From AC-32 sp963717475 (GTDB lineage Bacteria; Actinomycetota; Thermoleophilia; Gaiellales; Gaiellaceae): a stretch of 64,000 bases of DNA. This document shows positions 47,625-55,550 of this stretch, one piece after another. The position numbers and the translations under genes were made by a program. The notes beneath the pieces are model-generated. The model did no database searches and was not told where the DNA came from. It saw only the letters and a list, made by a program, of their open reading frames with translations. The stretch lies in assembly GCA_963717475.1 (NCBI GenBank), contig OY970337.1:62001-126000 (forward strand). The letters are read 5' to 3'. The stretch's first letter is position 1; each line of letters starts with the position of its first letter.

Positions 47625-47776
47625 CCCGAGGTCTCGGCCTGGGGCTCGCGCACGAGCACGAGCACACCGGCGAAGAAGCTCAGCAGCGCCGGCACGAGCG
47701 CGACGGCAGGCGCAAGCGATGCCATCGCGAGGTACCCCGCAACGAACAGCAACAGCGACGAACCACGTCTCCCCAT
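47621..47776 (-). CDS. 51-aa two-helix membrane protein
   Basis: ATG 47776 with AAGGGGAG 5-12 nt upstream. Basic start (MGRRG), first hydrophobic helix (SSLLLFVAGYLAMASLA), a short turn, second helix (ALVPALLSFFAGVLVLV) and an acidic tail (REPQAETSG). Stop shared (TTAG) with the convergent repeat-protein gene. The RBS, two-helix hairpin and positive-inside start argue for a real gene. No family recognised. Confidence 0.55.
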   Translation of the reverse strand: MGRRGSSLLLFVAGYLAMASLAPAVALVPALLSFFAGVLVLVREPQAETSG

Positions 47777-47804
47777 GGGGCTCCCCTTCCCCTAGACATA
47801 CATA

Positions 47805-47826
47805 TTCAACCCGATTTCGGGTCGAA
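47805..47826. promoter_or_regulatory. 22-bp palindrome upstream of clpC
   Basis: Arms TTCnACCCGA and TCGGGTnGAA around TT; 18 of 22 positions are symmetric. It lies between the divergent 51-aa gene and clpC, about 105 nt before the clpC start. Size and symmetry suit a dimeric repressor. It does not resemble CIRCE, CtsR direct repeats or the ClgR box as I know them. Confidence 0.45.
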
Positions 47827-47853
47827 AGTGAACCCTCTGAAAATGACCCAGGC

Positions 47854-47870
47854 GGGGGTGCGCCACCCCC
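47854..47870 (+). promoter_or_regulatory. GC-rich hairpin in the clpC upstream region
   Basis: GGGGGTG-CGC-CACCCCC, a 7-bp perfect stem with a 3-nt loop and no T-run, 61 nt before the clpC GTG. A TACGAT hexamer (47883-47888) downstream is a possible -10, which would place this hairpin over the -35 region. Confidence 0.3.
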
Positions 47871-47930
47871 CGACCCCTTCGGTACGATAGGTGCCTCAGC
47901 CGATTTCCGCGGAGCGGGGAAAGAAGGGCC

Positions 47931-50453
47931 GTGTTCGAACGATTCACCGAGAGAGCTCGCCAGGTCGTTGTTCTTGCGCAAGACGAGGCGAGAGCGCTCA
48001 AGCACAACTACATCGGAACTGAGCACATCCTGCTCGGCCTGCTCCGCGAGGAGGAGGGCCTTGCCGCGCGCGTGCTCGAGTCGCTCGACATCACCGTCGA
48101 GGAGGTGCGCGCCCAGGTCGCCCGCATCGTCGGCCAGGGCGACGAGGTCACGACGGGCCAGATTCCGTTCACCCCGCGCGCGAAAAAGGTGCTCGAGCTC
48201 GCGCTGCGCGAGGCGCTGAGCCTCGGCCACAACTACATCGGCACCGAGCACATCCTGCTCGGCCTCGTCCGCGAGAACGAGGGCGTGGCCGCGCGGATCC
48301 TGCTCGACTTCGATGCCGACGCGGAGAAGATCCGCAACGAGATCATCCGCATGCTCTCCGGCCCCGGCCGGCGGCAGCAGGGCGCGGGCGGCGCGCCGGG
48401 CGAGAAGTCCAAGTCTTCGAAACTGCTCGACCAGTTCGGCCGCAACCTCACGAAGCTCGCCGCCGAGGGCAAGCTCGACCCGGTGGTCGGGCGCCAGACC
48501 GAGATCGAGCGCGTAATGCAGATCCTCTCGCGCCGCACGAAGAACAACCCGGTTCTGATCGGCGAGCCCGGCGTCGGCAAGACGGCCGTCGTCGAAGGGC
48601 TCGCGGCGCGCATCTCGTCGAACCAGGTGCCCGAGCTGCTGAAGGGCAAGCAGATCTACACGCTCGACCTCGCGGCCCTCGTCGCCGGCTCGAAGTACCG
48701 CGGCGAGTTCGAGGAGCGCCTGAAGAAGGTCATGAAGGAGATCACCCAGCGCGGCGACATCGTCCTGTTCATCGACGAGCTGCACAACCTCGTCGGCGCC
48801 GGCGCGGCCGAGGGCGCGATCGACGCGGCCTCGATCCTGAAGCCGGCCCTCGCGCGCGGCGAGCTGCAGACGATCGGCGCGACCACGCTCGACGAGTACC
48901 GCAAGTATCTCGAGCGCGACGCGGCCCTCGAGCGCCGCTTCCAGCAGATTCGGGTCGACGAGCCGTCGGTCGACGACACCGTCCAGATCCTGCGCGGCCT
49001 GCGCGACCGCTACGAGGCGCACCACCGCTGCAAGATCACCGACGAGGCGTTGCACGCGTCGGCGACGCTCGCCGACCGCTACATCCAGGACCGCCACCTG
49101 CCGGACAAGGCAATCGACCTGATCGACGAGGCGGCCTCCAGGATGCGGATCAAGACGATGACCGCGCCTCCGCGCTACCGCGAGCTCGAGGACGAGATCG
49201 AGAAGGTGCGCAAGGACAAGGAGGCCGCGATCGAGGCCCAGGAGTTCGAGAAGGCCGCCTCGCTGCGCGACAAGGAGCGCAAGCTCTCCCAGAAGAAGCG
49301 CGAGCTCGAGGACAACTGGCGCGCCGAGGAGGGCGGCGCCGAGCAGCCCGAGATCGGCGAGGAGGAGATCGCGGACATCGTCTCGATGTGGACGGGCATT
49401 CCGGTCTTCAAGCTGACCGAGGCCGAGTCGCAGCGGCTGGTGCGGATGGAGGACGAGCTGCACAAGCGCGTGGTCGGCCAGCAGGAGGCGATCGTCGCCG
49501 TCTCCAAGTCGATCCGCCGCGCCCGCGCCGGAATCAAGGACCCGAAGCGCCCGACCGGCAGCTTCATCTTCCTGGGGCCCTCAGGCGTCGGCAAGACCGA
49601 GCTCGCCAGGACTCTGGCCGAGTTCCTGTTCGGAGACGAGGACGCGATGATCCAGGTCGACATGTCGGAGTACATGGAGAAGCACTCCGTGTCCCGGCTC
49701 GTCGGCTCGCCTCCGGGCTACATCGGCTACGACGAGGGCGGCCAGCTGACCGAGGCCGTGCGCCGCAAGCCGTACTCGGTCGTGCTCCTCGACGAGATCG
49801 AGAAGGCGCACCCGGACGTCTTCAACATCCTGCTCCAGATCCTGGAGGACGGGAAGCTGACCGACGCCCAGGGACGCAAGGTGGACTTCCGGAACACGAT
49901 CGTGATCATGACGTCGAACATCGGCGCGGCGACGATCTCCAAGAACCAGACGCTGGGCTTCTCGGTGGGCGACGACAGCGGTCTCTCCTACGACGAGATG
50001 AAGGACCGGATCATGGGCGAGCTGAAGAGGGTCTTCCGCCCCGAGCTGCTCAACCGGATCGACGAGGTGATCGTCTTCCACAAGCTGACGAAGGACGAGA
50101 TCATGACCATCGTCGAGCTGATGATGAAGCGGCTGCGCGACCAGATGGGCGAGCACGAGGCCGCGATCGAGCTGACCGACGGCGCGAAGGAGCTCCTCGT
50201 CGACAAGGGCTACGACCCGACGATGGGGGCGCGGCCTTTGAGGCGCGCGATCCAGCGCTTCATCGAGGATCCGCTGGCCGACTTCGTCCTCGGCCGCGAG
50301 CTCGAGCCGGGCTCCACGATCCTGGTCGACCGCAAGAACGACGAAGAGGTCGACATCACGATCATCCCGGGCGAGATCACGCCCGAGAAGGTCACCGTCC
50401 CGCCGGAGGAGCCGAGCGACTCCGCCGACGAGCACGACGAGACCGACGACTAA
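47931..50453 (+). CDS. clpC: ATP-dependent Clp protease ATP-binding subunit ClpC
   Basis: 840 residues, full length. Two Clp_N repeats (~1-75, ~78-150), first AAA with GEPGVGKTAVVEG (~210), UVR-type middle region (AAIEAQEFEKAASLRDKERK), second AAA with GPSGVGKTELARTLAEFLFG (~548), ClpP-contacting LGF-type loop (NQTLGFSVGDD) and an acidic C-terminus. It unfolds substrates for ClpP. GTG start after GGGGAAAGAAGGG. Order relative to lysS and radA/disA matches actinobacteria. Confidence 0.97.
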   Translation: MFERFTERARQVVVLAQDEARALKHNYIGTEHILLGLLREEEGLAARVLESLDITVEEVRAQVARIVGQGDEVTTGQIPFTPRAKKVLELALREALSLGHNYIGTEHILLGLVRENEGVAARILLDFDADAEKIRNEIIRMLSGPGRRQQGAGGAPGEKSKSSKLLDQFGRNLTKLAAEGKLDPVVGRQTEIERVMQILSRRTKNNPVLIGEPGVGKTAVVEGLAARISSNQVPELLKGKQIYTLDLAALVAGSKYRGEFEERLKKVMKEITQRGDIVLFIDELHNLVGAGAAEGAIDAASILKPALARGELQTIGATTLDEYRKYLERDAALERRFQQIRVDEPSVDDTVQILRGLRDRYEAHHRCKITDEALHASATLADRYIQDRHLPDKAIDLIDEAASRMRIKTMTAPPRYRELEDEIEKVRKDKEAAIEAQEFEKAASLRDKERKLSQKKRELEDNWRAEEGGAEQPEIGEEEIADIVSMWTGIPVFKLTEAESQRLVRMEDELHKRVVGQQEAIVAVSKSIRRARAGIKDPKRPTGSFIFLGPSGVGKTELARTLAEFLFGDEDAMIQVDMSEYMEKHSVSRLVGSPPGYIGYDEGGQLTEAVRRKPYSVVLLDEIEKAHPDVFNILLQILEDGKLTDAQGRKVDFRNTIVIMTSNIGAATISKNQTLGFSVGDDSGLSYDEMKDRIMGELKRVFRPELLNRIDEVIVFHKLTKDEIMTIVELMMKRLRDQMGEHEAAIELTDGAKELLVDKGYDPTMGARPLRRAIQRFIEDPLADFVLGRELEPGSTILVDRKNDEEVDITIIPGEITPEKVTVPPEEPSDSADEHDETDD

Positions 50454-50542
50454 GTCGTAAGTAGCGCGTCGGCGTCTCCAACACGCGCGCGCCTGACGCG
50501 GGTGCCTGTGGATCAATCGGCACGATCACGGCACACCTGCGC

Positions 50543-50580
50543 CTTGACAAACCCGGTGTCGGACCCCGGGTTTCGTCAAG
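50543..50580 (+). terminator. bulged 14-bp hairpin downstream of clpC
   Basis: CTTGACAAACCCGG (50543-50556) pairs with CCGGGTTTCGTCAAG (50566-50580), one bulged C, 9-nt loop. TGTCCTTTGT follows, only a weak U-tract. Placed 90 nt after clpC, it is the best terminator candidate in the 223-nt gap, but its long symmetric arms also allow an operator role. The rest of the gap shows nothing else coding. Confidence 0.45.
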
Positions 50581-50663
50581 TGTCCTTTGTGCCGACTTTC
50601 GAACTTCGATCGGTCGCGGCGGCGGTCTCAGGGATCGCGCCGCGTGGCTCCTTGCGGCGCGGC

Positions 50664-50669
50664 TAGCCT
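50664..50669 (+). promoter_or_regulatory. -10-like TAGCCT box, leaderless-type
   Basis: TAGCCT ends 7 nt before GTG 50677. Confidence 0.4.
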
Positions 50670-50676
50670 CCGGCCT

Positions 50677-51615
50677 GTGCCTCACCGCCTGCACGACAGG
50701 CCGGTTCTGGCCGCGCTCGCGGGTGCGCTAGCGATCGCGTTCTCGGGGATTCTGTTCCGCGTCGCGCACGTCTCTCCGACGACGGGCGCGTTCTACCGCT
50801 GCGCGTACGCGCTGCCCCTGCTCCTCGTGCTCGCGTGGCTCGAGAACCGGCGCCTCGGCCCTCGGCCGCTGAAGCAGAGGGTGCTCGCGTGGATCGCCGG
50901 CCTGCTCTTCACGGTCGACCTAGTCGCGTGGCACCAGGGGATCGAAGAGGTCGGCGCCGGCCTCGCGACGGTGCTCGGAAACCTGCAGGTCGTGCTCGTA
51001 GGCCTGCTCGCGTGGGCGATTCTGCGCGAGCGGCCGCCGGGGCGATCGCTCGCGGCGATCCCGGTCGCGCTCGTCGGCGTCGTCCTCATCTCGGGCGCCT
51101 TCGAGCACGGCGCGTACGGCCGCAACCCGGGCCTCGGCGTCGCGTTCGGAATCCTGACCGCACTCTCGTACTCGGGCTTCCTCCTCGTCTTGCGCGAGGG
51201 AAACCGCGACGTCCGCCGTCCCGCGGGCCCACTCTTCGACGCGACCCTCGCGTGCGCGCTCGGCGTGATCCCGGTGGGGATCATCTGGGGCAACCTCGAC
51301 TGGGCCCCGGACTGGAAGGCGCAGGGCTACCTCGTCCTGCTGGCATTGAGCTCGCAGGCGCTCGGCTGGCTGCTGATCTCGATCACGCTCCCGCGTCTGC
51401 CGGCGGCGCTCACGTCCGTCCTGCTCACCTTCCAGCCCGTGCTCTCGGTCCTGTTCGCCTGGGCGATCCTCGACGAGTCGCCTTCGGGGCTCCAGCTGGG
51501 CGGGGTCGCGCTCGTCCTCTCCGGACTGCTGATCGTCTCTGCGGCCCGCCGCCAGGCGCCGCGCGCGGCCGAGCCGGGCTACGTGCCCGCCGAGGTGTCT
51601 TCAGAAGCTCGTTGA
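50677..51615 (+). CDS. EamA/DMT-family transporter
   Basis: 312 residues from GTG 50677 with about ten hydrophobic helices in two EamA repeats: PVLAALAGALAIAFSGILF, GLATVLGNLQVVLVGLLAWA, then YLVLLALSSQALGWLLISI and SVLLTFQPVLSVLFAWAILD with ESPSGLQLGGVALVLSG near the end, as in RhaT/YdcZ-like drug-metabolite exporters. Inner-membrane exporter of a small metabolite. The start is supported by the TAGCCT box; the longer frame upstream has no membrane character. Confidence 0.88.
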   Translation: MPHRLHDRPVLAALAGALAIAFSGILFRVAHVSPTTGAFYRCAYALPLLLVLAWLENRRLGPRPLKQRVLAWIAGLLFTVDLVAWHQGIEEVGAGLATVLGNLQVVLVGLLAWAILRERPPGRSLAAIPVALVGVVLISGAFEHGAYGRNPGLGVAFGILTALSYSGFLLVLREGNRDVRRPAGPLFDATLACALGVIPVGIIWGNLDWAPDWKAQGYLVLLALSSQALGWLLISITLPRLPAALTSVLLTFQPVLSVLFAWAILDESPSGLQLGGVALVLSGLLIVSAARRQAPRAAEPGYVPAEVSSEAR

Positions 51616-51674
51616 GCCTCAATGACGTCACGCTATCGCGACACTTTCGTGACATTCGCGTCCGCCACCGCTTC

Positions 51675-51680
51675 TACCCT
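51675..51680 (+). promoter_or_regulatory. -10-like TACCCT box, leaderless-type
   Basis: TACCCT ends 6 nt before the radA GTG 51687; no Shine-Dalgarno in between. Confidence 0.45.
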
Positions 51681-51686
51681 GAACGG

Positions 51687-53042
51687 GTGGCGAAGGCGGC
51701 TACCCAGTTCGCGTGCACCGACTGCGGCTACTCGGCCGGACGCTGGTTCGGCAAGTGTCCGTCGTGCGGCTCGTTCGGGACGCTCGTCGAGGAGACGCAA
51801 GCGGCCGCCGGCGCGGTAGCGCCGCGGCCGACGCTGCGCCTGGTCGAGGTCGAGGCCGAAGAAGCCGACCGGATCCCGACCGGCGTCGCGGAGCTGGACC
51901 GCGTGCTCGGCGGCGGCCTCGTGCCGGCCTCCCTCGTCCTCGTCGGCGGCGAGCCAGGGGTCGGCAAGTCGACGCTCCTGCTGAGCGCCCTGCGCTCGAT
52001 CAGCGAGTCGAGGACGACGCTTCTCATCACCGGCGAGGAGTCGCCGGCCCAGGTGAAGCTGCGCGCCGAGCGGCTCGGCGGGGCCGGGAACGTCGGCGTC
52101 CTCCCCGAGACCGAGCTCGAAGGCGTCTGCGCGACCCTCGAGGCGGTCCGGCCCGACGTCTGCGTCATCGACTCGGTGCAGACGCTCTATTCGGCCGAGC
52201 TCGGGTCCGCGCCGGGGTCGGTCGCGCAGGTCCGCGAAGCGGCGTCGCGGCTGCTGCGCGTCGCAAAGGAAGCCGGGATCGCGATCTTCCTCGTCGGCCA
52301 CGTGACCAAGGACGGCGCGGTCGCCGGCCCGCGCGTGCTCGAGCACCTCGTCGACTGCGTGCTCCAGTTCGAAGGCGACCGCTACCACGAGCACCGCGTG
52401 CTGAGGGCGGCCAAGAACCGTTTCGGCTCGACGAACGAGCTGGCGGTCTTCGAGATGACCGGGACCGGCCTCGTCGGCGTCCCGGAGCCGTCCGAGCTCT
52501 TCGGCCGCAGCGTCGACGGCGAGGTCGGCGCCGCCGTCGCGTGCGCGCTCGAGGGCTCGCGGCCGCTGCTGCTCGAGATCCAGGCCCTTGTCGCGCCGAC
52601 CGACCTGGCGATGCCGCGGCGCGTCGGCACCGGCGTCGACCCGAAGCGCCTCGCGATGATCGTCGCGGTGCTCTCGCGCCACGCCGGCGTCGCGCTCGGT
52701 CAGGCCGACGTGTTCGTGAACGTCGCCGGCGGCGTGCGCATCGACGAGCCGGGCGCGGACCTCGCGATCGCGCTCGCGATCGTCTCGGCAGCGAAGGGCT
52801 CGCCGCTGAAGCCGAAACTCGCGGCGTTCGGCGAGGTAGGCCTCACCGGTCGGCTGCGGCCCGCGGCCCAGGCGGAGCGGCGGCTGGAGGAGTGCGGGAA
52901 GCTCGGGATCGCCGGCGCGGTCGCCCCGAAAGGCACCAGCCAGTCGAAAACCGCGGTTCGTGGCAAAATACGCATTCTCGAAGCCGAAACGCTCAGGCAG
53001 GCCGCACGGGCAGCGATCGATGGACAAGCCGACCGACGATAG
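51687..53042 (+). CDS. radA: DNA repair protein RadA
   Basis: 451 residues. N-terminal C4 zinc finger (CTDCGYSAGRWFGKCPSC), RecA-like core with GEPGVGKST (~88), LLITGEESPAQVKLRAERL, the RadA motif KNRFGSTNE (~242) and a C-terminal Lon-like domain (VFVNVAGGVRIDEPGADLAI). It promotes branch migration in recombination. GTG start after a TACCCT box. It overlaps disA by 23 nt. Confidence 0.95.
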   Translation: MAKAATQFACTDCGYSAGRWFGKCPSCGSFGTLVEETQAAAGAVAPRPTLRLVEVEAEEADRIPTGVAELDRVLGGGLVPASLVLVGGEPGVGKSTLLLSALRSISESRTTLLITGEESPAQVKLRAERLGGAGNVGVLPETELEGVCATLEAVRPDVCVIDSVQTLYSAELGSAPGSVAQVREAASRLLRVAKEAGIAIFLVGHVTKDGAVAGPRVLEHLVDCVLQFEGDRYHEHRVLRAAKNRFGSTNELAVFEMTGTGLVGVPEPSELFGRSVDGEVGAAVACALEGSRPLLLEIQALVAPTDLAMPRRVGTGVDPKRLAMIVAVLSRHAGVALGQADVFVNVAGGVRIDEPGADLAIALAIVSAAKGSPLKPKLAAFGEVGLTGRLRPAAQAERRLEECGKLGIAGAVAPKGTSQSKTAVRGKIRILEAETLRQAARAAIDGQADRR

Positions 53043-54168
53043 GACCGCGCGGATCCCGCCCCCGCTCGGTCTCATCCGCCAGCCGACCCAGACCGACCCC
53101 CGGCTGGACTCGAAGCTGCTCGCGGCGGTCGCCCGGATCGCGCCCGGCACCGAGCTGCGGCAAGGGATCGACGACATCATCCGGTCGCGCGAAGGCGCGC
53201 TGATCGTGATCGGCGAGCCCTCCGACCTCTCGTTCATGTTCTCCGGCGGCATGCGGCTCGACCAGCCGTTCACCCCGCAGCTCCTGTACGAGCTGGCGAA
53301 GATGGACGGGGCGATCATCGTCAACTCGGCGATCACCAAGCTGACGCACGCGAACGTGCAGCTGATGCCGGACCCGACGATTCCCTCGGCCGAAACCGGC
53401 ACGCGGCACCGGACAGCCGAGCGCGTTGCGAAGCAGACCGAGTCGCTGGTGGTCTCGATCTCCCAGCAGCGGGAGACGGTGACGCTCTTCGTCGGCCAGA
53501 GCCGCTACCAGCTCGATCCGATCGCGGACGTGCTCGCGAAGACCAACCAGGCGCTCGGCACGCTCGAGACCTACCGAGCCCGGCTCGAGCAGGTGCTGAC
53601 CCGACTGACTGCGCTCGAGTTCCAGGGCGCGGTCATGCTCGACGACGTTCTCGTCACCGTGCAGCGCGCCGAGCTGACGACGCGGATGGCGGAGGAGATC
53701 GAGCGGGCCTGCGTCGAGCTCGGCGAGGAGGGCCGGCTGATCCGGCTGCAGCTCGAGGAGCTCGTGGCCGACGTGCCCGACGAGAAGGCCGCGCTCGTCT
53801 ACGACTACCACGCCGACGGCGGCGTCGAGCGTACGCGCGAGGGGCTGGAGGCGCTCGCCGGGCTGCCGTACGACCAGCTGCTCGAGTTCGAGCTGCTGGC
53901 GGTGCTCGGCTACCCGGCCTCGATCAACCCGCTCGACCACAGTGTCTCGCCCCGCGGCTACCGCGTCCTGTCGCACATCCCGCGCCTGCCGGATCCGGTC
54001 GTCAAGCGCGTGGTGGCCAGCCTGCCGGGCCTCGAGGCGATCGTCGCCGCGTCGCAGCGCGAGCTCGAGTCGGTCGAGGGCGTCGGGGCCGTACGGGCAC
54101 GCGAGATCCGGGAGGGCCTGCGCCGCCTGCAGGAGCACAACCTCGTCGATCGCTACCTGCAGCTGTAG
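53020..54168 (+). CDS. disA: DNA integrity scanning diadenylate cyclase DisA
   Basis: 382 residues. DAC domain with the DGA motif (KMDGAIIVN, ~95) and RHR motif (GTRHRTAERVA, ~129), a helical spine and C-terminal helix-hairpin-helix (LESVEGVGAVRAREIREGL). It makes c-di-AMP from two ATP while scanning DNA. radA-disA neighbourhood is conserved. ATG 53020 lies within radA. Both catalytic motifs are intact, so this organism very likely uses c-di-AMP. Confidence 0.96.
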   Translation: MDKPTDDRTARIPPPLGLIRQPTQTDPRLDSKLLAAVARIAPGTELRQGIDDIIRSREGALIVIGEPSDLSFMFSGGMRLDQPFTPQLLYELAKMDGAIIVNSAITKLTHANVQLMPDPTIPSAETGTRHRTAERVAKQTESLVVSISQQRETVTLFVGQSRYQLDPIADVLAKTNQALGTLETYRARLEQVLTRLTALEFQGAVMLDDVLVTVQRAELTTRMAEEIERACVELGEEGRLIRLQLEELVADVPDEKAALVYDYHADGGVERTREGLEALAGLPYDQLLEFELLAVLGYPASINPLDHSVSPRGYRVLSHIPRLPDPVVKRVVASLPGLEAIVAASQRELESVEGVGAVRAREIREGLRRLQEHNLVDRYLQL

Positions 54169-54194
54169 AGCGTGCACCACCGCAGGGTGAGTTG

Positions 54195-54238
54195 TCGCTA
54201 CGAGCAGGGCTTTTTTGTCCGGTAGCGAAGCCGCGGGG
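54195..54238 (+). terminator. inverted repeat with internal T-run after disA
   Basis: TCGCTAC (54195-54201) and GTAGCGA (54232-54238) flank a 30-nt loop containing GGGC and six T. The T-run inside the loop is atypical for an intrinsic terminator. The position after disA suggests transcript termination or processing, with low certainty. Confidence 0.25.
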
Positions 54239-54245
54239 GCAAAAG

Positions 54246-54275
54246 TTGGCCTTTTCCAGCGATTTTTGCTAGACT
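54246..54275 (+). promoter_or_regulatory. carD promoter
   Basis: TTGGCC (54246-54251) and TAGACT (54270-54275), 18-nt spacer in an AT-rich island. Gives a leader of about 70 nt before the TTG start with GGGGAGG. Confidence 0.55.
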
Positions 54276-54350
54276 TGCCCTGCCGCCGGCGGAGCAACAC
54301 GATCGCCGGCTTCATTGTGGAATAAGAGCGACGACAGGGGAGGAACGGCG

Positions 54351-54875
54351 TTGTACAAGGTCGGCGACAAGGTGGTGTACCCCCACCACGGGGCAGGCAC
54401 GGTGGTCAAGAAAGAGACCCGTACCGTGCTCGGGGAGAAGCGCGAGTACCTGACCATCAAGATCCTGCATAACGACATGACGGTGAACGTCCCGAGCGAC
54501 AACGCCGAGCGGGTCGGTCTCCGGAAGGTGATCGACGAGCAGATGGTTTCCAAGGTGCTGAAGGCGCTGACGGGGAGCGGCACGAACATGCCGAAGAACT
54601 GGAACCGGCGCTTCAAGCACAACCGCGACAAGATGAAGACGGGCGACATCTTCGAGCTCGCCGAGGTCGTGCGGAACCTCGCGCTCCGCGACCACGAGAA
54701 AGGTCTCTCGACCGGCGAGAAGCAGATGTACGTGAAGGCGAAGAAGATCCTCGCCAGCGAGCTGATGTACGCCAAGGACATGGACGAGGACGAGGCGGCC
54801 GAGTGGCTCGACGGCGTCCTCGCCGGCAAGCCGAAGCGCAAGAAGACCGCCGCGAAGGTTCCGGCCACGGCGTAG
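54351..54875 (+). CDS. carD: CarD-family transcriptional regulator
   Basis: 174 residues from TTG 54351, preceded by GGGGAGG. RNA-polymerase-interacting Tudor-like domain (YKVGDKVVYPHHGAGTVV, KREYLTIKILHNDMTVNVPS) and a C-terminal helical DNA-binding domain (NWNRRFKHNRDKMKTGDIFE). The conserved Trp (KNWNRR) that contacts the -10 upstream edge is present. The tail is Lys/Ala-rich. CarD stabilises open complexes, relevant to the TAnnnT-box promoters seen here. carD-ispD-ispF is a conserved order. Confidence 0.95.
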   Translation: MYKVGDKVVYPHHGAGTVVKKETRTVLGEKREYLTIKILHNDMTVNVPSDNAERVGLRKVIDEQMVSKVLKALTGSGTNMPKNWNRRFKHNRDKMKTGDIFELAEVVRNLALRDHEKGLSTGEKQMYVKAKKILASELMYAKDMDEDEAAEWLDGVLAGKPKRKKTAAKVPATA

Positions 54876-54881
54876 GTCTCC

Positions 54882-55550
54882 TTGTCGGTCTGGGCCGTCC
54901 TCGCTGCGGCAGGTCGCGGCGAGCGGCTCGGCTCCGACCGGCCGAAGGCGTTCGCGCGCCTCGGCGGCAGGCCGTTGCTCGCGGAGAGCCTCGAGCGGCT
55001 CGAGGCGTCGGCGTGGATCGACCGGATCGTCATAGCGGCGCCGCCCGAGTGGGAGGAGCCGTGCATCCTCGTCGCCGAGGAGATCGGCGCGGGAAAGGTG
55101 GGCTCCGTCGTGACCGGCGGCGCGGCGCGGTCGGAGTCGGTGCGCCTCGCGCTCGAGGAGGTCCCCGAGGAGGCCGCTGTGGTCCTCGTCCACGACGCTG
55201 CGCGTCCGCTGCTGCCCGACGCCGTGATCGAGCGCGTGCTGGCGCCGCTCTCCGAGGGCTGGGACGGCGCCGTGCCGGCTCTCCCGGTGCCCGACACGGT
55301 GAAGAGAGTCGAGCAGGATCAGGTCGTCGAGACGCTCACGCGAGCCGAGCTCGTCGCGGCCCAGACGCCGCAGGCGTTCGTCGCGCCCGCCCTCCGGGGT
55401 GCGCTTGCCGGTGACCTTTCCGCTGCAAGCGACTGCTCATCGCTCGTGGAAGCGCGAGGCGGGCGGATCAAGATCGTCGAGGGCGACCGCCGCCTGCTGA
55501 AGGTCACCGACGCCGAGGATCTTGCGCTGGTCGAGTCCTGGCTCGAGTGA
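54882..55550 (+). CDS. ispD: 2-C-methyl-D-erythritol 4-phosphate cytidylyltransferase
   Basis: 222 residues from TTG 54882. VLAAAGRGERLGSDRPKAFA (CTP loop), VTGGAARSESVRLALEEV, VLVHDAARPLLP, TPQAFVAPALRGAL, ASDCSSLVEARGG and IKIVEGDRRLLKVTD are the IspD motifs. Third step of the MEP isoprenoid pathway. Starts 6 nt after carD, so co-transcription is likely. Stop overlaps the next GTG. Confidence 0.95.
   Translation: MSVWAVLAAAGRGERLGSDRPKAFARLGGRPLLAESLERLEASAWIDRIVIAAPPEWEEPCILVAEEIGAGKVGSVVTGGAARSESVRLALEEVPEEAAVVLVHDAARPLLPDAVIERVLAPLSEGWDGAVPALPVPDTVKRVEQDQVVETLTRAELVAAQTPQAFVAPALRGALAGDLSAASDCSSLVEARGGRIKIVEGDRRLLKVTDAEDLALVESWLE

Noticed and set aside
47854..47870. Intrinsic terminator before clpC
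   Set aside because: Strong GC stem but no T-run after it, and it precedes rather than follows a plus-strand gene at suitable distance.
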